From positions 1-27,886 of the forward strand of contig JAEOTJ010000416.1 in the NCBI GenBank assembly GCA_016839905.1: a DNA stretch of 27,886 bases. The letters run 5' to 3'. The notes under the pieces are model-generated. The model saw only the letters and a list, made by a program, of their open reading frames with translations, had not been told where the DNA came from and did no database searches. The position numbers and the translations under genes were made by a program. The stretch comes from Promethearchaeota archaeon. Its GTDB lineage: Archaea > Asgardarchaeota > Lokiarchaeia > Sigynarchaeales > SOKP01. Shown in pieces: positions 22,461 to 27,886 of this stretch (positions are counted from its first letter, which is position 1; each line of letters begins with the position of its first letter).

Positions 22461-24784
22461 TGAAAATTAAAGAATTTAACATAGTTGAATATGGGCCATT
22501 ACCAGATAGAGAAAAGTTTAGTCTATCTGATTTTAATTTGTTTTATGGGAAGAATGAGAGTGGAAAAACTTTGATCATTGATGCGCTCATAAAATTTCTA
22601 TTAGGAGATCTTTCCAATCAATATGGGCAAATTATACGGGTAAATGAAAAACCAGAAGGATATATAATACTTTTATCGGATGATGATAAAAACTTTAAGC
22701 TTAAAGGAAAGAAAACTATGAATGAATTATTCAAAATTCCTAATAGCGAATTTGGAAACCTCTTTTTTATTAGGGATAGTTATCTATCTTTTTATAAAGA
22801 TGAGGAATTTTATGGAAATATCACCGACAGGTTATTGGGGTTAAGATTGAAAGATATTGAAAAAATAAAAAAAAATCTAATAGATATAGGAAAACTTACA
22901 AAAGCAGGAACTAATTTTCGAAATCTCAAGGATGAGAAATTTTTAGACAAAATCAACAATGCTAAAGAGAATAAACACCAAATAATACAAACTATTCAAC
23001 AAGTTCAGGAGGATAATTATGATATACTTGAAGAAAAAAAAATGAGTCTTGAAGAGAAGATTAAACAAGTTGAACAAAAAATTCAAAACTATGAAGATGC
23101 TAGAAATCGAGAAAAATATCAAAAAGGAACAAAAGCTATAACCTTCCTGAAGCAATTCGTAGAAGATCTTTCAAATTTGGCTGTCCTTAACGACTCTGAT
23201 AGATTAAAATGGAGAGATTATGAATCTGACCTTGCAAATAAAAATACAAAAAATAATGAAAAATCCGAAAAATTAATTGAAAAGAAAGAAGATCTTAATG
23301 AGATTAAAAATGACATAGAAATTAAAGAAGAACAGTTTAGACATCCTTTTAAAGTACATGAAGTAATAAAAAATAAAATAGAGCCACAGATTCGACAATA
23401 TGAAATTAAAAAAGGTGAAATTGGTCAGGTTAAGGAAAAAGATAAATTCTTTTCCACTTTAATGATTCTTTCCGTTATTTTATTTGGAATATTTTTTGCA
23501 GTCGGATTGGCTGGCTCAATACTTTATGGTTTCTTTCTTGGAATTCTATTTGGAATAATCGCTTTTATTTTAATCTTATATAAGTATAATTATATTAAAG
23601 ATAAGGCATGGTTAACCGGTTTTGTTGATCGATTAAATGTAATATTATCAGAATATAACCTTGAGGGAGACACTTTTAAGATTGTAATCCAGAAAATTGC
23701 CCAAAATGAAAGCGTATTCGAGAATTTAGAACGTAATTTAAGAATCTTAAACGATACAAGAGCCCAGCTTGAAGAAAAGATAAATAGCCTAGAAACGACT
23801 AAGATCCCTAATTTGACACGTGAAATCAGTAGTCTTGAACTAAACCTGAATAATTTGAAAAATAATTCTGGAATAAACACATATCAAGAGTATGAAGAAA
23901 AACTACAGTTAAAACAAGAATTTGAGAATAAAGTAAAAAACCAAAAAGTCGTGTTAGAAAGTCTTTTTGGACTTAAAGGTTCTACCGAAGATGATTTAAT
24001 TTCTCATTGGAATTCAGAAATTACTAAAATCTCTAAATATAAAGATAAATGTAAAGATTTAGAATATAGTGATGAACTTGTAATTAGTCTTAAAGCCGAA
24101 AAAGAGAAATTAGAAGGAAGGTTGGCAGAGTTAAAACATAAAATTTCACAATTTCAAAATGAATTAAAAGAAATTGAGCTAAATGCAAATGAGATTTTGA
24201 ACCTTGAAAATGATTTTATTCATTGTGATACTTCTAATGATTTGAAAATTCTAAAGGAAAAGCTTGAGGAATTCATATCAAAGAATTATCAAAAGAAGGA
24301 TGATATTTTAAGGATTATAGAAATATTTGACGAAATTGAATTAGAAGAAAAAGAAAAAATTTCAAAACTTTTAACTAAAAAGAGTTCAGTCTCAGACTTT
24401 TTCAAAGAAATTACAAATGGAGATTATGAAAATATAATTTTTGAGATGGAAACTGGAGATATTAAAGTCGAGAACAGAAAAAATGAAAAAATTGATGTTT
24501 TTGGATTATCTGGTGGGACTTATGATCAGCTATTTTTTGCTATTCGCCTCGGTTTAGGAGAAAAATTATTAGAGGGAAAATCAGGTTTTTTTATCCTTGA
24601 TGATCCTTTTATCAAATCAGATATTGATAGGTTAACACGACAGATTGAATTATTAAAAAAAATCTCGAAACTTGGATGGCAAATCTTGTATTTTACGAGT
24701 AAAAATGAGATTAAAGAATTATTTAAGGATGATATTGAAAGTCAAAAAATATCATACTTCGAATTGGAAACTCTTCTCCAATAA
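22460..24784 (+). CDS. Rad50/SbcC-like ATPase with a membrane hairpin (YhaN-like)
   Basis: This is an SMC-type split ATPase: Walker A GKNESGKT (30-37) at the N-terminus, signature LSGGT (683-687) and Walker B FFILDDPF (710-717) at the C-terminus, with long coiled coils between. At the middle (about 331-378), where Rad50 has its zinc hook, there are two hydrophobic helices (LMILSVILFGIFFAVGLAG and FFLGILFGIIAFILILY) and no CxxC. The coiled-coil tip is thus probably membrane-anchored, as in YhaN-type proteins. At 774 residues it is shorter than archaeal Rad50. The Walker B acid is Asp-Asp. It works with the Mre11-like nuclease encoded just upstream; likely roles are DNA-end processing at the membrane or defence against incoming DNA. 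Confidence 0.85.
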   Translation: MKIKEFNIVEYGPLPDREKFSLSDFNLFYGKNESGKTLIIDALIKFLLGDLSNQYGQIIRVNEKPEGYIILLSDDDKNFKLKGKKTMNELFKIPNSEFGNLFFIRDSYLSFYKDEEFYGNITDRLLGLRLKDIEKIKKNLIDIGKLTKAGTNFRNLKDEKFLDKINNAKENKHQIIQTIQQVQEDNYDILEEKKMSLEEKIKQVEQKIQNYEDARNREKYQKGTKAITFLKQFVEDLSNLAVLNDSDRLKWRDYESDLANKNTKNNEKSEKLIEKKEDLNEIKNDIEIKEEQFRHPFKVHEVIKNKIEPQIRQYEIKKGEIGQVKEKDKFFSTLMILSVILFGIFFAVGLAGSILYGFFLGILFGIIAFILILYKYNYIKDKAWLTGFVDRLNVILSEYNLEGDTFKIVIQKIAQNESVFENLERNLRILNDTRAQLEEKINSLETTKIPNLTREISSLELNLNNLKNNSGINTYQEYEEKLQLKQEFENKVKNQKVVLESLFGLKGSTEDDLISHWNSEITKISKYKDKCKDLEYSDELVISLKAEKEKLEGRLAELKHKISQFQNELKEIELNANEILNLENDFIHCDTSNDLKILKEKLEEFISKNYQKKDDILRIIEIFDEIELEEKEKISKLLTKKSSVSDFFKEITNGDYENIIFEMETGDIKVENRKNEKIDVFGLSGGTYDQLFFAIRLGLGEKLLEGKSGFFILDDPFIKSDIDRLTRQIELLKKISKLGWQILYFTSKNEIKELFKDDIESQKISYFELETLLQ

Positions 24785-24896
24785 ACGTTTCTAGAATGTT
24801 TATAATTATATAAATTAAAAAAAAAAAAGATTAGAGATGAATTAATAACAAAAAAATCCCAACTTCATATTTATTTGATATTTTGGATATCACAAT

Positions 24897-24949
24897 AATT
24901 TTTATATTTGTACAGAAGAACATTAATATTAGGACATGAATAAATATTA
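24897..24949 (+). repeat. Dispersed element family 1, copy F (decayed 5' part)
   Basis: AATTTTTATATTTGTACAGA, AGAACATTAATATTAGGA and TGAATAAATATT align with copy E with several substitutions; flanking parts are lost. It ends 92 nt before the ATG of the HhH-like gene. The rest of 24785-25040 is A-rich with nothing else supported. Confidence 0.55.
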
Positions 24950-25040
24950 GCCAAAGATGGTAATCTCATCAATAAAAAAGATAATATTATTAAGAAAAAA
25001 TAAAAAAAAGGAATAACAAGACAAAATAAGAGGTAATTAT

Positions 25041-25781
25041 ATGGAAATTGACATTAAACGATTATTTGAAGATTTTAGGAATTTAAAAGATGTGTGGGAA
25101 GGAAAAACTGCTGATGAGATAGTTAAAGAGAGACTTGAGGTTTATGATTCTTTAAGAGATATATTTATTAAAATAGATTCGTTAACCAAAGCAGGTTTTG
25201 AAAGGTTTATATATAATAATAAATCATGGAATAAACTTGAAAGACAAAAGAATGAGTATTTAACAGATATGAAAAAATTAAAAAAATCCTTAAAATATTT
25301 GCTCAACGAATCAATTAATATTCAAGATAGATTTGATAATATGGTTGATTTACCTGGTAATTATCATATCAAAGGAATGAATATTGGGTTAGCCACCGCT
25401 ATTCTTCATGTATATAATCCCGAAATGTATGGAGTATGGAACAAACGATCTAAAGATGCCCTAAGTTTATTAGGCAAACTTCCTGAAAATATTGGAAGTC
25501 TGGGTTCTGATTATGATGTGTTTAATAAAAACCTTCACGACTTAAAAGATTTACTTAAGACAGATTTAACAACATTAGATTGCTTTCTTGGTAAAATAGC
25601 GGTTAAATCGAAAGAATATATTGAAAATTTTATAATTTATGAAACTGTAGAAGAGTCAGAGAATCATTTTGAGAAAAAAATAAAAGCTCTTGAACTATTA
25701 GATAATAAAAAGTTATTAGAGAAATTACGAGAAAAAAAACCATTAAGACTCAACTTCGAAAGTTGGAAAAAAAAATGTTAG
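25041..25781 (+). CDS. Helix-hairpin-helix-like protein, possible restriction or defence accessory
   Basis: This all-helical 246-residue protein has a recognisable block at about 103-146: DLPGNYHIKGMNIGLATA, then LHVYNPEMYGVWN and DALSLLG. That pattern (LPG...G-x-A-T-A-x-L-H...P...Y-x-V-W-N...A-L-x-x-L-G) occurs in HhH-like domains of McrB-type restriction and other defence-linked proteins. I infer DNA binding or a helper role; no nuclease motif is seen. The extreme C-terminus (LRLNFES) is encoded by a 17-bp sequence that recurs inverted at 27868-27884, so its original end may have been changed by the mobile element downstream. The ATG at 25041 follows AGAGG at a good distance. Confidence 0.55.
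   Translation: MEIDIKRLFEDFRNLKDVWEGKTADEIVKERLEVYDSLRDIFIKIDSLTKAGFERFIYNNKSWNKLERQKNEYLTDMKKLKKSLKYLLNESINIQDRFDNMVDLPGNYHIKGMNIGLATAILHVYNPEMYGVWNKRSKDALSLLGKLPENIGSLGSDYDVFNKNLHDLKDLLKTDLTTLDCFLGKIAVKSKEYIENFIIYETVEESENHFEKKIKALELLDNKKLLEKLREKKPLRLNFESWKKKC
25748..25764 (+). repeat. 17-bp inverted repeat, left arm
   Basis: ACTCAACTTCGAAAGTT is the exact reverse complement of 27868-27884 at the window's right edge. The pair brackets the transposase gene. The sequence is partly self-complementary. It may be the outer end of the insertion or a host sequence repeated on both sides. Confidence 0.5.
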
Positions 25782-25798
25782 AAATTATTAAACTTTTT

Positions 25799-25823
25799 CT
25801 ATAAGCATATTCGCTTCTTATAG
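25799..25823 (+). terminator. Possible hairpin after the HhH-like gene
   Basis: CTATAAG and CTTATAG can form a 7-bp stem with an 11-nt loop, 18 nt past the stop and after a short T run (CTTTTTC). It may end or stabilise the upstream transcript. Confidence 0.3.
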
Positions 25824-25920
25824 GTACAATCTATTATCTTTCTAATTAACTACTAATTCTATTTGTATTCATTGTTCTGAATTTCGTCGGTAATGCACCT
25901 CTAAATACGCTACATTAGTT

Positions 25921-25999
25921 GTAGGGAAAGCGTCATCCTCTTTAAGATATGGCAAAGATGGCTAAGCTTACTTAAAGTTTAAATATAACTTTGCCCTAC
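25921..25999 (+). promoter_or_regulatory. Inverted repeat and TATA box before the transposase
   Basis: GTAGGGAAAG (25921-25930) is complementary, with one extra base, to CTTTGCCCTAC (25989-25999), which ends 8 nt before the ATG. The TATA-like TTTAAATATAAC lies between, just before the right arm, and would give an almost leaderless mRNA. The pair could be an operator or a start-codon-hiding hairpin on longer read-in transcripts. Confidence 0.4.
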
Positions 26000-26007
26000 A
26001 TATAATT

Positions 26008-27741
26008 ATGAATTATTCTTTACATATTTCAAAAACAAAATACGGGAATTATTACTCTTATAGGCATAACTATCGGGAAAATGGGAAAGTAAAGACCAAG
26101 GATATATATTTAGGTCCAGAAGAACGCGCCGTGAAAATAATCTCGGATTTTAACTCGAAAAAACCACTAAATGAACACCATTTATCTTTTTCTGGCGAAA
26201 CTCTTCTCTCAAAAATGCTTGAGATGGTTGATTTCAAGAATATAGTAAATAAAATCGTTCAAAATGACACCAAATTTGATGTTGGGCGTTTTATTGAAAT
26301 GCTTGTTATCGAACATTCCCTTTATGAACATAGTAAATGGAGATTAGCTAATATTTCACATGCAAAATCAATTTTTTCACTCGATTCAACAATTACATTC
26401 GATAAATTTTATGAAAACAACATTTACCATTACATGGATTATATTCATCCCAAACTCGACCTAATACAGAAGGAAATCATAAAAAAACTCTTTCACATGA
26501 AAGAGATGGAATTTGACGAGTTGATCATTGATGCGACATCCATGCATTGTTTTGGTGGTGATGACGTCGAAGAGCCGAAAAATCAGATTGAGAAATATAA
26601 ACAAGTAAATCGAACCCACGGCTATAGCCGGTCTAAGCGTCCCGATCTGCCGCAAATAAACTTAATATTAGGCGTTACTAATCATTACATCCCATTATTA
26701 TACGATGCGTTTTCCGGAAATGCTCCCGATACCGCAATGTTTAAGATGCTTCTCGAAAAGTGTCAGCGTGAATATCCAATCCTTCTAAAAAAGATAAAAG
26801 GAAAATATTTGGTGTTTGATAAGGGAAATAATAGCGAAGACAATTTCAAGGAGATTGATGCTTTATGCAAGGAGTGGAGTTTTCATTTTGTCACTAGCGT
26901 TCGTCCAAGCTTGGTTAGTGTAAAAGAACAATTGTTGCCGTTAAATATCGAAGAGCTACCCGTGATATACGAGCAGCAACATACAAGATTGAGGGGCAAG
27001 AGATCTACGGTTTTCTTGTATGAAGGGGATAAAACAGAAAGAAATATCTTGTTATACGTGAACGAAGAGATAGCAAGAAAAAGGCAGGACGAGTTTTTAG
27101 AGTTATTAAACGAGATCCAAGAAAAGGTAAGCAAGATTAACCAAAAAAAGGTTAAGATCGAGGATAAAAAGGAATTAGTCGAAAATTTTCTAAGAAAGAA
27201 AAGAGTACTCTCCTTATTCAAGCGTGAGCAGGATAATGCGACGATCAAGTGCGTTCCAATCCAAACAAAAGTGGATGAAAAGTTTAATTTAGCCGGTAAA
27301 TTTGCCCTCGTTACCAACGATTCTACTCTCGATGCGGATTCTATCATCCGCATGTATAAGACATCGGGAGTTGTAGAGCACGAATTTCACATTTTAAAGA
27401 GCGTTCTCTCTCTCTACCCCCTTAGACATCGTAAGAAAGAAAGGATTAAAGTACATTGTGCCCTCGTGATATGGGGGGCAATGGCATTTGCCTTATTGAG
27501 AACCAAGCTCTGGGCTCATGAACAGGAATTTACTTTTGAGGAATTGAAAGAGAGAATTAAGCGAGGATACATTTCAATCGGAGATTATATTTATCCCGGG
27601 TATAAATCTTTCAGAATACAGAGGACATTAAATATTGATCCTACATTACAGAGCATTTTCAAGCTATTTAAATTAGATTTTGATTATTTTGACATAAAAC
27701 TTCTCCCTACAATTAAGAAAGAAAATAAGGAAGGACATTAG
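26008..27741 (+). CDS. DDE transposase, IS1634-like (IS4 superfamily)
   Basis: This 577-residue transposase has an N-terminal segment (SYRHNYRENGKVKTKDIYLG) common in IS1634-type proteins. The DDE triad is readable: D175 (LIIDATSMHCFGG), D271 (LVFDKGNNSEDNF) and E457 (SGVVEHEFHILKSVLSLYPL followed by RHRKKERIKVH, the Y-x-x-R...K signature region). A long insertion separates the second Asp from the Glu, as usual in IS4-type enzymes. The frame is complete and shows no decay, so the element may still move. The DNA is richer in GC than its surroundings. The ATG at 26008 lies just after the inverted repeat described above. Confidence 0.88.
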   Translation: MNYSLHISKTKYGNYYSYRHNYRENGKVKTKDIYLGPEERAVKIISDFNSKKPLNEHHLSFSGETLLSKMLEMVDFKNIVNKIVQNDTKFDVGRFIEMLVIEHSLYEHSKWRLANISHAKSIFSLDSTITFDKFYENNIYHYMDYIHPKLDLIQKEIIKKLFHMKEMEFDELIIDATSMHCFGGDDVEEPKNQIEKYKQVNRTHGYSRSKRPDLPQINLILGVTNHYIPLLYDAFSGNAPDTAMFKMLLEKCQREYPILLKKIKGKYLVFDKGNNSEDNFKEIDALCKEWSFHFVTSVRPSLVSVKEQLLPLNIEELPVIYEQQHTRLRGKRSTVFLYEGDKTERNILLYVNEEIARKRQDEFLELLNEIQEKVSKINQKKVKIEDKKELVENFLRKKRVLSLFKREQDNATIKCVPIQTKVDEKFNLAGKFALVTNDSTLDADSIIRMYKTSGVVEHEFHILKSVLSLYPLRHRKKERIKVHCALVIWGAMAFALLRTKLWAHEQEFTFEELKERIKRGYISIGDYIYPGYKSFRIQRTLNIDPTLQSIFKLFKLDFDYFDIKLLPTIKKENKEGH

Positions 27742-27867
27742 AAGAGAGGTGCATTCAATAAAGAAGAATAAAGACTTAAGAAAATCAACTGAATTAAAGC
27801 AAGAATCCTAGTTAAATGGAGTATTTTTTAAACAAAGATTTAAAATAAATGCATTATGATATTACCT

Positions 27868-27884
27868 AACTTTCGAAGTTGAGT
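27868..27884 (-). repeat. 17-bp inverted repeat, right arm
   Basis: AACTTTCGAAGTTGAGT on the + strand is the reverse complement of 25748-25764. It lies at the window edge, so any target duplication beyond it cannot be seen. Confidence 0.5.
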
Positions 27885-27886
27885 TA

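Larger units (their letters stand above)
25892..27755 (+). mobile_element. IS1634-like insertion sequence (boundaries uncertain)
   Basis: One transposase gene lies between short inverted repeats: AATGCACCTCT at 25892-25902 and AGAGGTGCATT at 27745-27755. The right repeat begins three bases after the stop codon. No matching target-site duplication is visible at these ends. A second, longer inverted pair lies further out (25748-25764 and 27868-27884), so the real element may be about 2.1 kb and reach the window edge. Confidence 0.55.

Noticed and set aside
11831..24949. Family-1 copies as integron attC sites
   Set aside because: The spacing and cassette-like layout are suggestive, but no integron integrase or attI-like site is seen and several copies are partial, so only a neutral repeat call is supported.
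10113..27755. The IS transposase at 26008 as the mover of the 844-bp element
   Set aside because: The inverted repeats of the two elements show no similarity, so the 844-bp element needs another transposase.
1..27886. tRNA or rRNA genes
   Set aside because: No T-loop/acceptor pairs or conserved rRNA segments were seen on either strand by eye; a covariance search was not run.

Overview
The window is AT-rich archaeal DNA, most likely from an Asgard archaeon of the Lokiarchaeia. This rests on an SDS22-like LRR protein fused through a linker domain to TPRs (recalled from Lokiarchaeia), tandem C2H2 zinc fingers, frequent TTG/GTG starts and TATA-like promoters. It is inference from gene content; no rRNA or tRNA was seen. 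The region is accessory: toxin-antitoxin (TA) remnants, defence-like modules, surface proteins, decayed genes and mobile elements.

Layout. 1-493 is the 5' part of an unrecognised minus-strand gene with higher GC than its neighbours. 794-1394 is a TumE-type toxin and antitoxin. 1627-1809 is a possible zinc-finger relic. 2136-4240 is a two-gene ABC-2 exporter. 4432-6170 is a TA graveyard: a UPF0175 antitoxin with a truncated PIN gene, an intact AbrB/VapC pair, an acidic orphan, and an antitoxin with a ParE/RelE gene cut to 25 codons. 6218-9282 holds an unknown 427-aa protein, a HAD hydrolase with a coiled-coil tail and a charged duplicated protein. 9579-11211 is a decayed prenyltransferase/squalene-oxidase-like gene split by an 844-bp element. 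That element has 18-bp perfect terminal inverted repeats, a 7-bp target duplication and one cargo gene for a surface protein. Then come a C2H2 protein (11265), the LRR-TPR protein (11975), a small pair ending in a truncated gene (14017-14494), a membrane-anchored staphylococcal-nuclease-like protein (14762-15655), a PRTase + DprA pair resembling ShosTA (16173-18003), an 874-aa surface protein (18330-20954), an Mre11/Rad50-like pair whose ATPase carries a membrane hairpin (21402-24784), an HhH-like protein (25041) and an IS1634-like transposase (26008).

Two dispersed repeat families run through the intergenic DNA, all copies in the + orientation. Family 1 is about 163 bp when full (copies near 1901, 11831, 15745, 18060, 21147, 24897). 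It has a TATA-like 5' half and a GC-richer 3' half that can fold into hairpins. Five of six copies lie just upstream of a + strand gene. Family 2 is a 33-36 nt double hairpin (717, 7638, 9403, 13882).

The best candidates for something undescribed are the family-1 element as a shared promoter, structured RNA or cassette boundary; the small transposon carrying a surface-protein gene; and the ShosTA-like module with a KOW-like N-terminus. No database search was run, so family assignments come from motifs and remembered family features.
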